Source of the DNA: CAWAVN01 sp963825075
GTDB taxonomy: Bacteria; Planctomycetota; Planctomycetia; Planctomycetales; Planctomycetaceae
Reading direction: 5' to 3'
Assembly (NCBI GenBank): GCA_963825075.1
Contig: CAWGRX010000035.1
Coordinates: 62,001 to 126,000, forward strand
Length of the DNA: 64,000 bases
Numbering within the stretch: position 1 is the stretch's first letter; each line of letters starts with the position of its first letter. Below the pieces are notes generated by a model. The model made no database searches and was not told the origin of the DNA. It saw only the letters and a program-made list of their open reading frames with translations. The translations under genes and the position numbers were made by a program. Below are positions 1-9,276 of this stretch, piece by piece.

Positions 1-3
1 GCG

Positions 4-1125
4 ATGACAAGGTGGAACATCGAACCGCTTCTGTCGTCGATGTGGCCGGATGCGGTTTCGCAATCCCGGCGTTCGCCTTTGCTGCGGGACGCCTTCACTG
101 CCGCCCGCATGAAACAGGAACGCCGCTGGGGCTTGTCGAATCTGGAAGTTCCGCTGAGCCGGGTTTGTGAAACGGATTCGTTTTTGTGGTTCGCGGCGGC
201 GATCTTGACCCGGCTTCCCAAGTTTTGGGAATCCTATAACACCGTGCTCTCGGAGTTTCGGCAGGTCAACCACGTTCGCAGTCAAACCCACCCGGTGCCG
301 GCGCTCGCGGAAAACGACGGCTGGTACGAAGCCCCGTTTTGGGTCTGGTCGGCGGGCGACACAAAACGGCTCCGCGTGACAGCCAAGGCGTGCAGTCGGG
401 AAGTCAGGCTTTCCGACAGCCGGGAGGTTTTTGCTCGCCTTCCGATTTCCGCCGCGGGCGATGTCCGAGACGCCGTGGACGTGCTCCGGGACCTTCCGAA
501 AAGAGGCATTCGCTTCCGCACGCGGGCACTCACCACTACGCTGTTCGCCCGGCTGTGTTTGGCGGATCTGTTTGTGCACGGCATCGGCGGGGCGAAGTAC
601 GACGAAATGACCGATCGGCTGATCGCCCGGTTCTTCGGCTTGCCCGCACCGGGATTTCTGACCCTCTCCTGCACCGCGCATCTGCCGTTGGGCGAACCCT
701 TCCACGCAACCGCCGCGGAAGAACAACGCCTCCGGCACGAACTGCGGGATCTGGATTACAACCCCGAGCGCCATTTGCCCCGCGGCGTCGATCCGCACTT
801 AGACCGTTTGATGGGCGAGAAGCAATCTCTGATCGCCGAGCAGCACGCCGCCGGATCAGAGACCGGGTTAAGCCACGCCGAGCGCCGCCGCCGCAGTCGG
901 GAGAATTATCAGCGCTACCAGCGATTGAAAACCATCACCGCCGAATTGGCCGCCCATACCAAAGAACCCCGCCGGCTGTTGGAATGCGAACTCAGGACCG
1001 TTCGGGAGCACCTATCTGCCAATGCGGTGCTGCAAGACCGCGAGTTCTCCTTCAGCCTGTATCCCGAAGCAAAACTCCGCCCCTTTCTCACGGGAATCGG
1101 CCAAAGGCTCTCTAACGGTGGCTGA
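4..1125 (+). CDS. Hypothetical protein, possibly 5'-partial
   Basis: The reading frame is open to the left edge of the window (one codon precedes the ATG), so the true start may lie outside. The 373 residues visible are soluble, rich in Arg and Trp, with no signal peptide or membrane segment. The C-terminal third is charged and probably helical. I do not recognise a named domain; the general style, with no catalytic motif I can defend, suggests a lineage-restricted planctomycete family. It ends in TGA about 120 nt before the M32 carboxypeptidase gene on the same strand. Confidence 0.6.
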   Translation: MTRWNIEPLLSSMWPDAVSQSRRSPLLRDAFTAARMKQERRWGLSNLEVPLSRVCETDSFLWFAAAILTRLPKFWESYNTVLSEFRQVNHVRSQTHPVPALAENDGWYEAPFWVWSAGDTKRLRVTAKACSREVRLSDSREVFARLPISAAGDVRDAVDVLRDLPKRGIRFRTRALTTTLFARLCLADLFVHGIGGAKYDEMTDRLIARFFGLPAPGFLTLSCTAHLPLGEPFHATAAEEQRLRHELRDLDYNPERHLPRGVDPHLDRLMGEKQSLIAEQHAAGSETGLSHAERRRRSRENYQRYQRLKTITAELAAHTKEPRRLLECELRTVREHLSANAVLQDREFSFSLYPEAKLRPFLTGIGQRLSNGG

Positions 1126-1245
1126 TAGCCTTCGCTCGATCGGCTCGCGAATGGGAAAGCGTGGTCAATCCCGCTTCGGATTCGCTATGATTCGTGAGGG
1201 CCACGCTCATTCATCCCATTCCACAATTGGAAAGGCAGGACACTC

Positions 1246-2759
1246 ATGCCGAATGCACAATCTTCGTATGCCGAACTCGTAAAGCATTTGCGGAAGACGG
1301 CGATCTTGGAATCGTGCGGCAGCGTCTTGGGTTGGGATGAGCAAACCTATCTGCCGCCCGGCGGCGGGGAGCATCGGGCCTGCCAAATGAGCCTGCTCTC
1401 CGGCCTGGCCCACGAACAGCGGACCCTTCCCCGCGTGGGCGAATTGCTTAATGAACTCGAGCAGACCGACTTGGGACCGGCGGACGGGCCGATGGCGGTC
1501 AACGTCCGCGAAGCCCGCCGGGATTACGACCGGGCCACCAAGCTTCCGAAAAAACTGGTCGAGGAAATGTCCCGCGTGACCTCGCTCGGCCAGCAATCTT
1601 GGATCGAAGCCCGCAAACAGAAGGCGTTTCCCAAATTCCTGCCCTGGCTCGAGCAAATCGTCGGCCTCAAACGCGAAGAAGCCCAGGCTTTGGGTTATGA
1701 CGGAGGCGTGCCTTACGATGCTCTTTTAGACCGCTACGAGCCCGGTGCCAAAACCGCCGAGGTGACCCAGGCCTTTGCGGCACTGCGGGATGAATTGGTT
1801 CCGCTGGTCGCGGCCATTCGGGATTCCGCGAAAAAGCCCGACCGCGAAATTATCACGCGAAGCTACCCCATCGACGCCCAGCGCAAGTTCGGCATCGCCG
1901 CCGCGACAAAGATCGGGTTCAATTTCAACGAAGGCCGGCTCGACGAAGCGGCCCATCCGTTTTGCAGCGGCTTCGGTCCGGGCGACTGCCGCTTGACCAC
2001 CCGCTACGACGAGCACCATTTCCCCGGCGCATTCTTCGGCACCCTGCACGAATCAGGCCACGGCATGTACGAGCAAGGCCTGGACCGCGAAGCCTATGGC
2101 ACGCCGATGGGGGATTCAGTGTCCCTGGGCATTCACGAATCGCAATCCCGCATGTGGGAAAACTTCGTGGGCCGGAGCCTGGCGTTCTGGCAGCATTTCT
2201 ACGGCCCCGCGCAAGAGGCGTTTCCCGAAGCCTTGGGCAGCGTCGCCTTGGAGGATTTTCATTTCGCCGTCAACGATGTCCAGCCTTCGTTCATCCGCGT
2301 GGAAGCCGACGAGGTGACATACAACCTGCACATCATGCTCAGGTTCGAGATGGAGCAACCCTTGATCGCGGGCGATTTGAACCGGCGGACGTGCCCGGCG
2401 TTTGGAATGAGAAATTCCAGCAGTTCTTCGATCTCACCCCGCCGCACGATTCGCTGGGCTGTCTTCAGGACATTCACTGGAGCGCAGGGCTGATCGGTTA
2501 CTTCCCGACTTATGCTTTGGGCAATATGTACGCCGCCCAATTCTTCGAGTCGGCCCAAAAGGAACTCGGCGACTTGTCCGCCCTGTTCGTCCGCGGCGAG
2601 TTCGCCCCGCTATTGGGCTGGCTCAACAAAAACATCCACCGCCGAGGCCGGCAGTACCCGCCCACCGAACTCGTCCGCATTGTCACCGGCGAACCCCTAT
2701 CCCACAAACCTCTAATGGCCCACCTGCACGGCAAGTATGATGAGTTGTATAATCTTTAA
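1246..2759 (+). CDS. M32 (Taq-type) metallocarboxypeptidase, interrupted by a -1 frameshift
   Basis: Cytosolic zinc carboxypeptidase that trims C-terminal residues from peptides. The zinc motif HESGH lies near residue 268 and is followed by the family hallmark GIHESQSR about 30 residues later; the C-terminal conserved block (HWSAGLIGYFPTYALGN) is in another frame. The frame changes at about 2380-2385, where one C appears to be missing (AACC for AACCC): restoring it reads GDLNPADVPGVWNEKF across the junction. The combined length of about 504 residues matches the family norm of roughly 500, so this is most likely a sequencing indel or a very recent mutation. No partner gene is adjacent. Confidence 0.88.
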
Positions 2760-2780
2760 GGATCGCTCGACAAATAATTG

Positions 2781-3110
2781 TCGCATTGATTAGCCGCAGG
2801 GGGGCACCGCCCGCAGCGTGGTACGCCCCGGTTTCCTTTTTGATTAACCGCAGGGGCGCTAGCCCCGGTTTAGCCGGAAAACTTTAGGGCAATGCGGATT
2901 AAGAGTACGATTAAGATTAAGAATTGTCTTTTTGATTAGCCGCAGGGGCTAGCCCCGGTTTAGCTTTTTGATTAGCCGCAGGGGCGCTAGCCCCGGTTTA
3001 GCCTTTTTGATTAGCCGCAGGGGCTAGCCCCGGTTTAGCCGGAAAACTTTAGGGCAATGCGGATTAAGAGTACGATTAAGATTAAGAATTGTCGCGGGGC
3101 AAGGTAGGTT
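2781..3110. repeat. Cluster of dispersed GCTAGCCCCGGTT-type repeats with a 165-bp duplication
   Basis: The 350-nt gap between the carboxypeptidase and the thioredoxin-like gene has no gene. It holds four or five copies of a short unit reading roughly GATTAGCCGCAGGGG followed by CTAGCCCCGGTTT. In addition a 58-bp block is repeated exactly at 2871-2928 and 3036-3093, so a 165-bp unit has been duplicated in tandem. The same core recurs in other gaps of the window (near 6950, 7700, 9300, 16600, 38750, 48700). Confidence 0.85.
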
Positions 3111-3113
3111 TTG

Positions 3114-3689
3114 ATGTCTGATAACATAACAACAACCGTCGGAACGCGACGCGACTTTTGGTTGGTCTTGTTGACCGCGGTGGCGGCGGTGCTGCTCTTG
3201 ACTGTTTGGCTTAAAAATTCCATCCCGCAGCCGCACGGCGGTTTGCCCGCGGGACAAAGTTCGCCGAGACTGGAAGCGGCCGGTTGGGTGGGCGGCGAAC
3301 CCCCGTCGCCATTGCCCGAGCCGGGGACGGTTCGGCTGGTGCATGCCTGGTTTACGACCTGCCCGGCGTGCTACCGCGAGGCTCCGGAGTTGGTCAAACT
3401 GCACGCGAAGTTTGCCCCGCAGGGCGTGGAGTTTGTGGGGTTGACGTTCGAGCCGACGCAGCGATTGCCCGAGGTGGAAGAGTTTCTCAAGCGAACGGGA
3501 ATCAACTGGGTCAACGGCTACGGAGCGGTGGAGACCCTCGATCGATTTGGCGCCGAGTATTTCCCGTCCGCCTGGATCATCGATCCCAACGGCCGAATCC
3601 TCTGGAGCTTTGAATCGCCCCTGCCCTTGAAAGAAGCCATCCCCTTGGCCCTCGCGGGCGAACTCAAACCGCCGCAAGACAAAGACTAA
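3114..3689 (+). CDS. Membrane-anchored thioredoxin/TlpA-like protein
   Basis: A single N-terminal transmembrane segment (about residues 13-34) is followed by a thioredoxin fold. The active-site motif CPAC sits in the context WFTTCPACYREAPEL, and the cis-Pro region is YFPSAWIIDPNG. It probably works outside the cytoplasmic membrane in thiol-disulphide exchange, for example in cytochrome maturation or reduction of exported proteins, but the partner is not visible. I chose ATG 3114 over the TTG at 3111 because an AAGGTAGG ribosome-binding site lies just upstream. The length (191 aa) fits TlpA/ResA-like proteins. Confidence 0.85.
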   Translation: MSDNITTTVGTRRDFWLVLLTAVAAVLLLTVWLKNSIPQPHGGLPAGQSSPRLEAAGWVGGEPPSPLPEPGTVRLVHAWFTTCPACYREAPELVKLHAKFAPQGVEFVGLTFEPTQRLPEVEEFLKRTGINWVNGYGAVETLDRFGAEYFPSAWIIDPNGRILWSFESPLPLKEAIPLALAGELKPPQDKD

Positions 3690-3738
3690 CCTTGATGCGT
3701 TGAGGAACCGCCGCCTGAGCGTTTCTGGATTTCCGGCA

Positions 3739-3764
3739 GCGAAGTAGGGTCCGCTGTGCGGACC
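3739..3764 (-). repeat. Inverted copy of the GGTCCGCACAGCGGACC repeat
   Basis: These 26 bases are the exact reverse complement of the ends of the two tandem units at 3829-3922. Each unit is itself a small palindrome (GGTCCGC..GCGGACC), typical of mobile REP-like sequence. Confidence 0.8.
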
Positions 3765-3828
3765 GTTGGGTTAGTTTGCCACCGCGTAAAAGGCTTGTGG
3801 AATCGGACGTGCCATGTTCCAATGATTC

Positions 3829-3922
3829 TTAATGCCAAGGAATGATAATGGTCCGCACAGCGGACCCTACTTCGCTTAATGCCAAGGAATGATAATGGTC
3901 CGCACAGCGGACCCTACTTCGC
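3829..3922 (+). repeat. Two perfect tandem copies of a 47-bp repeat
   Basis: Copy 1 is 3829-3875 and copy 2 is 3876-3922, identical in all 47 positions and each ending in a palindromic GGTCCGCACAGCGGACC core. The second copy abuts the remaining part of the metalloprotease fragment, so repeat arrival seems to have removed the 5' half of that gene. Confidence 0.9.
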
Positions 3923-3923
3923 T

Positions 3924-4355
3924 GATGCCACGGCCGCGAGTCGCGGGATCGGCGAATCCACCGCGTTTTGGTCCGCCTACGTCATCGGGGCCTATGAGGC
4001 TGGAGCCAATGAAGACGGCGACCCAAACACTGAGGGCTCAACGTGGGGCAGAAATCTCGAACCCCAACCCGAATCCGAATACGCCTTCGTCTTTAACGAG
4101 ACGATTCGGGACGGACATAACGATGGCGCATTCCCTGCGTGGGGCGGGGGCGTCTACACAGAGGCGCATCACAAACAGCAGGTTGTAGTACATGAGATTG
4201 GGCATCAATTCGAACTTTATGTTGGAGTTTGGGTACAACATCCACCAGCGGGCTACAGCATCATGAGCAATCCACCGCGTGATGGCAATAATCTCCCGCC
4301 CGATAAATTCGCCGAGGATGAGATCCAAAAAATTCGGACTATAGACCATCCCTAA
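3924..4355 (+). pseudogene. Metalloprotease fragment (HEXXH) lacking its N-terminus
   Basis: The frame encodes a coherent polypeptide with the zinc-protease signature VVHEIGHQFEL followed by a Met-turn-like YSIMSNPP and a C-terminal helix (FAEDEIQKIRTI), an arrangement seen in metzincin-like secreted proteases. Upstream of residue about 15 the frame runs straight into the 47-bp tandem repeats, so any signal peptide and propeptide are gone. An in-frame ATG at 3879 lies within the repeat, so a short product could still be made, but I read this as a truncated remnant. No other part of the gene is nearby. Confidence 0.65.
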
Positions 4356-4385
4356 CTCTGGCTAGCTAATTGACGGAGACCAACC

Positions 4386-5420
4386 ATGGCGGATAACGGC
4401 TTACGGAAAAATATAAATCTCTACTTGCTGTTTACCATTTTGTTCCCGCTGTTTGGTTGTGCCGATCGCTCTCTTGGCGAGCCTCCAAAGGAACGCCAAC
4501 CCGACGCGATAAAAGCCGACATATCCGGTCCTTGGAAAGAGCTCCCCAGGCGACGCCTGAAGGCCCATGATGATAGCGTCGCTCGTTTGGTATTCAATTC
4601 CGACGGTACTCAACTTGCGACCAACGGGGTTGACAAAAAGGTACGGATCTGGCAAATGCCCGACGAGGAGCTTCTACGCACTATGACGATGAGCTCTCCC
4701 TGGGCGGCTTTCAGCCCGGATTTGAAGCGGGTTGCCGTTACACGTTTTCCAATTCAAGAATTCGAACTGCCCAGCGGTCGTTTTCGGAATTATTTCGGGA
4801 AAAACCACAGTCTGGCTTATAGCCCCGATGGCAAATATCTCGCTGATGTCGAGAATTTTATCACTGGCGGTGGGGCTGGCAAAATTCATCTCTGGCAAAC
4901 TTCCAATGGAAAATTGCTGCAGACGCTGGGAGGCCACAAGAATCTCGTGTTGAGCGTCGCCTTCAGCCCTGATGGCAAATTGCTCGCCAGTGGAGGAGGC
5001 ACCACGGTACGTTTATGGTCGGTCTCCGACGGGAAGCTTTTACACACACAGCATGGCACCGGAGGGTGCCTGACATTCAGCAGCGACGGCAAGCTGCTGG
5101 CTACCGGAGACACCCAATCGGGCGGCATCTCCATTTGGAAAACCCCGCAGTTGGTTCTGGTAGATAAATGGAATTCGAACCCGATTTCGGAACTGGCCTT
5201 CAGCCCCGATGCCAAATTGCTCGCGGTCTGCAGTTCGTCAGATAATGTTCCGTTCGCGTCGCTTCATCTCTTGGGGGTTTCGGATGGAAAACAAATACAA
5301 ACTCTCGTGGACGAAAAAGCGGCGGCAAAGTGCGTCGCCTTCAGTCCAGACGGAAAGCTGCTAGCCGTGGGTATGACCGATGGAATGATTCGCTTCTTTA
5401 CCCCAACTGAAGCGCAATAG
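4386..5420 (+). CDS. WD40 beta-propeller lipoprotein
   Basis: A signal sequence ends in the lipobox LFGC (Cys about residue 25), so the protein is probably lipid-anchored. The rest is a beta-propeller: repeated blades with the pattern AFSPDGKLLA...VRLW occur at about residues 60-95, 140-180, 185-225, 230-265 and 270-340. Such propellers act as protein-binding scaffolds; no enzymatic domain is attached. GGAG occurs about 8 nt before the ATG. It lies between the protease fragment and a glycosyltransferase, with no obvious functional link to either. Confidence 0.85.
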   Translation: MADNGLRKNINLYLLFTILFPLFGCADRSLGEPPKERQPDAIKADISGPWKELPRRRLKAHDDSVARLVFNSDGTQLATNGVDKKVRIWQMPDEELLRTMTMSSPWAAFSPDLKRVAVTRFPIQEFELPSGRFRNYFGKNHSLAYSPDGKYLADVENFITGGGAGKIHLWQTSNGKLLQTLGGHKNLVLSVAFSPDGKLLASGGGTTVRLWSVSDGKLLHTQHGTGGCLTFSSDGKLLATGDTQSGGISIWKTPQLVLVDKWNSNPISELAFSPDAKLLAVCSSSDNVPFASLHLLGVSDGKQIQTLVDEKAAAKCVAFSPDGKLLAVGMTDGMIRFFTPTEAQ

Positions 5421-5477
5421 CCGTGTAGGTCCGGCTGTGCCGGCCTTTTGGTTTCATAACGGAGGCTCCCGCTAACG

Positions 5478-6720
5478 GTGACTCAATCCCGGATTCTGTT
5501 TTCGTCTTATCATTGCTACCTCGATCCATCGAGCGGGGCGGCGGGTTCGACGCGGGATATGTTGGAGATGCTCGCCGGGCGGGGGTGGCCGGTGCGGGTG
5601 TTTTGCGGGCCGATGCTCGATCACGGGCCGGCGGAGCGGGTCGAGCAAATCGTCAGCGACCTGCGGATTCCCTTCGAGACGAAAAGTTTAGGCACCGATC
5701 GGGCGGAAGCGGTGTTAAACTTCGCGGCGGTGGGCGTGGATGTCAGCATCTATTGCTCACCGGAGCGTAAGCGATTGACCCCGCAGGATGCCGAGGTGTT
5801 TTTCGCGCTCTACGAGCGGGTTTTGGATGGCTGGCAGCCGGACGTGTTGGTAATCTACGGCGGGCGGCCTCTGCATCCCTTGTTGATGCAGGCGGCCCGA
5901 AAGCGGGGCGTGCGGGTTGTGTTTTCGCTCCGCAATTTTTCGTATTCGGATGCGGAGATGTTCCGAGCCTGCCGATGCAATCTTGGTCCCTTCGCAATTC
6001 TCGGCGGACTACTATCGTCGGCACTTGGGGCTGGACTCTACGCCTATCCCATCGCCGATTATTTGGTCCCGCGTCCAATGCGAACCCGATCCGAGCCGGC
6101 GGTTTGTGACGTTCATCAACCCCCAGCCGACGAAGGGGGTTCAGGTTTTTGCCAGGATCGCGGCCGAGCTTTCCGAGCGCCGGCCGGACATACCTTTGTT
6201 GGTCGTGGAAAGCCGGGGGGCGGCGGATCATTTGGGAACGCTGCCGATCGATCTTTCCGGTTGCCGAAATTTGCACCGCATGGCGAACACGCCCGACCCG
6301 CGGGATTTTTACTCGGTCAGCCGGATGATTTTGATGCCCTCGCTGTGGAATGAATCGTTCGGGCGGGTTCCGGTGGAGGCGATGATCAACGGGATTCCCG
6401 TGTTGGCGAGCGACCGCGGTTCGCTGCCGGAAGTCATCGGCGAGGCGGGTTTTCTGATCCCGATCCCCGACCGCTACACGCCGCGCTCGCGGATTGTGCC
6501 GACGGCGGAAGAAGTCGAACCTTGGATTAGTCGCATCACCCAACTCTGGGACGATGAGGATTTCTATAACGAAACCAGCCGCCGCTGCCGCCAGGCCGCC
6601 GAAGCTTATCGAGAAGACATCGTGGCGGACCAATACGCGGCTTTCTTTCGGCAGGTGGCAAACTGTGAGCACGGCCTCCACCGGGACCAAGCTGAAGTCT
6701 CTACGGTTCGGCCGGAATGA
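5478..6720 (+). CDS. GT4-type glycosyltransferase, interrupted by a +1 frameshift
   Basis: Transfers a sugar from a nucleotide donor in surface polysaccharide or lipid synthesis; the acceptor is unknown. The N-terminal half (to about residue 163) contains the Rossmann acceptor domain. The C-terminal half carries the GT4 donor-site motif ESFGRVPVEAMINGIPVLASDRGSLPEV with the catalytic E-x7-E (Glu of ESFG and Glu of VEAM). The halves are in different frames, joined near 5967-5973, where one extra base in GAGCCTGCC breaks MFR-ADAILVPSQF. Total length about 414 residues is normal. The stop overlaps the ATG of the DUF1501 fragment. Confidence 0.85.
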
Positions 6721-6905
6721 CGTTTGGCGAAACGGACGATTTCAGCTACAACATCACAGAGAATCCCGTGCACGTTCACGACCTGCACGCGACGATGCTC
6801 CATTTGTTGGGCATCGATCACGAAAAGCTGACGTACAAATTCCAAGGCCGCCGTTTCCGCCTGACCGACGTGCACGGCGAGGTTGTCAGTTACATCCTGG
6901 CTTAG
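6708..6905 (+). pseudogene. DUF1501 C-terminal fragment
   Basis: The 62-residue frame matches the extreme C-terminus of planctomycete DUF1501 (sulfatase-fold, Tat-exported) proteins: FGETDDF, then ENPVHVHDLHATMLHLLG, then LTYKFQGRRFRLTDVHG. Full-length members are around 450 residues and pair with DUF1549/DUF1553 genes, so over 85% of the gene is missing. The frame closes with a stop at 6693-6695, so homology begins abruptly near 6708, inside the 3' end of the glycosyltransferase gene. This indicates a deletion junction. It is unlikely to be functional. Confidence 0.85.
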
Positions 6906-6943
6906 AAGCGTTCAACGAGTTTTTCCAATCATCAGCCGGCACG

Positions 6944-7018
6944 CGATAGCGTTCGGTTTGTCCCATGAACCGGGGCGGACCACCCTGCGGGCGGTGCCCC
7001 CCTGCGGCTAATAAATGT
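6944..7018 (+). repeat. Dispersed repeat (CAGCCGGCACGCG...TGCGGCTAATAAATG type)
   Basis: Starts as CATCAGCCGGCACGCGATAGCG, ends as CCCTGCGGCTAATAAATG, with the variable core GAACCGGGGCGGACCACCCTGCGGGCGGTGCC. The ends are roughly inverted to each other (AGCCG / CGGCT). Same family as 7662, 9277, 16587, 38728 and 48636. Confidence 0.8.
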
Positions 7019-7103
7019 TATCCTCTACCTTCTATCCTCCATCCTCATCCACAAAAATGTGTCACCGTCGGTAAGCCAATTCGCATTGATGAAGATGTAT
7101 GCC

Positions 7104-7589
7104 ATGCAAGTCTTAATGATCCGGCATAGTTTTGCCGCGGCTCCGGGGAGCGTGCCCGGCGGGGATTCTCAGCGGCCGTTGACCGACCGGGGCCGGCGGG
7201 TGTTTTCGAAAATGGCGACCTGGCTGGTGGAGCGGGGCGTTGTGCCGGAGCGGATTTTATACAGCCCGCTGGTTCGCGCCCGGCAGACGGCGGCTTTGTT
7301 TGCGGAAGCCTGCGGAGGGCACTTGTCGGCCGAAGACGCCCGGCAGTGGATTGGTTCGGGAATGCCGCTGGAAGAGCTGCTCAAGGAACTCAGGTCGCAG
7401 TCCGCGGAGACGCTGGCGATCATCGGCCACGAACCCCGCATGAGTTGGTGCACCTCGGCAATGGTCGCGGGAGGAAAGCTCAGGTTCCAGCCGGCCACTG
7501 TTGCGGGCATTCGTTTCGACGGTCCGATTGCGGAAGCCCAAGGCGTGCTCGAATGGATGCTCAGCCCCAGCCAATTTCCCGCGGGGTGA
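7104..7589 (+). CDS. sixA: SixA-type phosphohistidine phosphatase
   Basis: Small histidine-phosphatase superfamily enzyme, the family that dephosphorylates phosphohistidine on signalling or PTS proteins. The catalytic RH motif is MIRHS, with LTDRG and the conserved SPLVRARQTA; the second catalytic His is in IIGHEPRM. About 161 residues, typical for SixA. Several in-frame starts exist (7089, 7095, 7104); I choose ATG 7104 because the beta-strand leading into RH begins there. Flanked on both sides by dispersed repeats, so it is probably its own transcription unit. Substrate is inferred from family only. Confidence 0.85.
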   Translation: MQVLMIRHSFAAAPGSVPGGDSQRPLTDRGRRVFSKMATWLVERGVVPERILYSPLVRARQTAALFAEACGGHLSAEDARQWIGSGMPLEELLKELRSQSAETLAIIGHEPRMSWCTSAMVAGGKLRFQPATVAGIRFDGPIAEAQGVLEWMLSPSQFPAG

Positions 7590-7661
7590 CAACGTGTTTA
7601 AAACTCTGAGCGGTAGGGCGTTAGGCCAAAGCCATTTACTTTATACGACGGCTGAAAACAT

Positions 7662-7757
7662 CAGCTGGCACGCGCTAGCGTCCGGTTCATCAAAATCGAG
7701 GGAAAATGGCATAAACCCGGGCGGACCATCCTGCGGGCGGTGGCCCCCTGCGGCTAG
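7662..7757 (+). repeat. Dispersed repeat, same family as 6944
   Basis: CATCAGCTGGCACGCGCTAG at the left, CCCCCTGCGGCTAG at the right, with a variable centre containing GGGCGGACCATCCTGCGGGCGG. It fills most of the gap between sixA and the Rieske gene. Confidence 0.8.
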
Positions 7758-7845
7758 TTTTTTAACACCTTAAAGTTCGTGCCATTGGGCTAGCGGCGTG
7801 CCGCTCGGATTTGGGAAGAAACAATTTCTCTGGGGGGAATCCTTT

Positions 7846-8154
7846 GTGAGTCAGTGGGTTCGAGTGGCTGGGGTGGAGGAGATTCCTCCCGGCACGGGCA
7901 AAGAGTTGGCCGCCGCCGGTCGCGTGGTGGCTTTATTTAATGTGGAGGGCACGTTCCACGCTTTGGACGGCGTGTGTCCGCACGCGGGCGGGCCTTTGGG
8001 AGAAGGGGTGTTGGACGGCTGTGTCGTCACATGTCCCTGGCACGGTTGGCAGTTCGACGTCACCAGCGGCCGGCATTGTTTGAACGCCAATCTTCAGCAT
8101 CCCAAGTTCCCGGTGCGGGTCGAGGATGGCGACATTTTCGTTAGGCTTCCTTGA
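7846..8154 (+). CDS. Rieske-type [2Fe-2S] ferredoxin
   Basis: Small soluble electron carrier of the NirD/ferredoxin-component type. The two cluster-binding boxes are CPHAGGPLGEG (Cys-x-His) and CPWHGWQFD (Cys-x2-His), giving the 2-Cys/2-His Rieske site. The protein is 102 aa, the usual size for a stand-alone Rieske ferredoxin. I start at GTG 7846, seven bases after a GGGGGG ribosome-binding site, rather than at the upstream 7798 ATG which adds an unconserved leader. No oxygenase partner is adjacent, so the electron acceptor is unknown. Confidence 0.88.
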   Translation: MSQWVRVAGVEEIPPGTGKELAAAGRVVALFNVEGTFHALDGVCPHAGGPLGEGVLDGCVVTCPWHGWQFDVTSGRHCLNANLQHPKFPVRVEDGDIFVRLP

Positions 8155-8458
8155 TTCGTTGAAATTCCCCGAATCATCATAGCGATTCGCGTGATGCCGG
8201 GCGAACGCGCGTGCCGATAAAACGACCACGGGTGCGTCGTCTCGGAAGAGTAGGCAATTTTCAATTTTGCCTGTGCTCGCCGGATTTGGTTCTCGCCGAG
8301 AATCACGCCCGCTGGAAATGGAGTTTCAGCCGAAGGAGCCTTTCGGTCTTTCCGCGGCCCGGCAACGATTGGATTGCCAAACCGCGAACTCCCGTAGCGA
8401 TTGACGGGTTTCAAAGGGACGAATCGCGAGTTCGGTCTCTTAAATGGGGGGTATGGAG
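8155..8458. other. Intergenic gap, no gene seen
   Basis: About 300 nt between the Rieske gene and the lipoprotein gene. I find no coding frame with support on either strand and no clear terminator hairpin. The promoter of the downstream lipoprotein/AAA/TPR group is presumably here but I cannot place it. Confidence 0.5.
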
Positions 8459-9139
8459 ATGAAGTTCGTTTTACGCCTCGCCGGTGCCGCCGGCGTGATG
8501 GCGACGCTGTTTTTGTCGGGGTGTGCCATGTGGAGTGGGGGATCCGAGGATCCCAATGCGCCGAGCTACTTCAGCGACGATTATTACGATTATTATTCCA
8601 ACCAGCCGGTGGGGACCAGGCAAGTCTGGCGTTATGGAAAGCTGTGGCCTCCGTTTCCCCGGCCCACGGGGAACAAGCTGCCCTGGAAGCAGCGGTATCA
8701 TGCGGCCCACTATTGGCCGTATCCCTACATGTGCCAGGACCGCGAAGTCGTTCGCACGTTCATCCAAACGCACGTGGACAACGGCTGGATTCTGCAGACC
8801 ACGCTGTATGACTATCACTTCAATGAAGAAACGTCTGAGCTGAATCAGGCCGGCGTGACGCATCTGCGGTGGATTCTGGGCAATGCTCCGGAACAATACC
8901 GCACCTGCTGGGTGCAGACCGGTCCCACGCCCGCAATCAGCGAACTGCGGGTCGCTTCGGTGCAGGCGGCAGCTGCGGAAATGGTCGGTCCGGAAAACAT
9001 TCCGCAAGTTGCGCTTCGCGCGGATTCGCCCAACGGACTTCCCGCCCAGCACATCGATACGCAATATCGCAAGTATCTGTCCACGATGCGCGAACCGCGA
9101 ATCCAGTACGAACCTCCGCGCAGCAATGCGAACAACTAA
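8459..9139 (+). CDS. Putative lipoprotein, planctomycete-type hypothetical
   Basis: A signal peptide ends in the lipobox FLSGC (Cys about residue 22). The mature part has a Tyr/Asp-rich stretch (FSDDYYDYYSN) and a conserved-looking block rich in Trp, Tyr and Pro (RYGKLWPPFPRP, HYWPYPYMCQDR). The remainder predicts mixed alpha/beta, ending in a polar tail. I choose ATG 8459 because the GGGGGG ribosome site lies 7 nt upstream; ATG 8444 and 8453 overlap that site. No named domain recognised. It precedes an AAA ATPase and a TPR lipoprotein on the same strand and may work with them at the cell envelope. Confidence 0.7.
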   Translation: MKFVLRLAGAAGVMATLFLSGCAMWSGGSEDPNAPSYFSDDYYDYYSNQPVGTRQVWRYGKLWPPFPRPTGNKLPWKQRYHAAHYWPYPYMCQDREVVRTFIQTHVDNGWILQTTLYDYHFNEETSELNQAGVTHLRWILGNAPEQYRTCWVQTGPTPAISELRVASVQAAAAEMVGPENIPQVALRADSPNGLPAQHIDTQYRKYLSTMREPRIQYEPPRSNANN

Positions 9140-9197
9140 CCCGCGGGTTTCCGTCAGTTTGACGTTCGCATGAAAATCTGATGGGAGAAGACTTTGA

Positions 9198-9236
9198 CGA
9201 AACCCGGTTTCCGCAGGGAGCCGGGTTTCGTTGTTT
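9198..9236 (+). terminator. Rho-independent terminator
   Basis: Perfect 10-bp stem CGAAACCCGG / CCGGGTTTCG with a 13-nt loop, followed by TTGTTT. It lies 60 nt after the lipoprotein stop codon. Confidence 0.8.
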
Positions 9237-9276
9237 CCGCGGGCCCATTAGGAGCATCCGAGACATAACATTCCGA

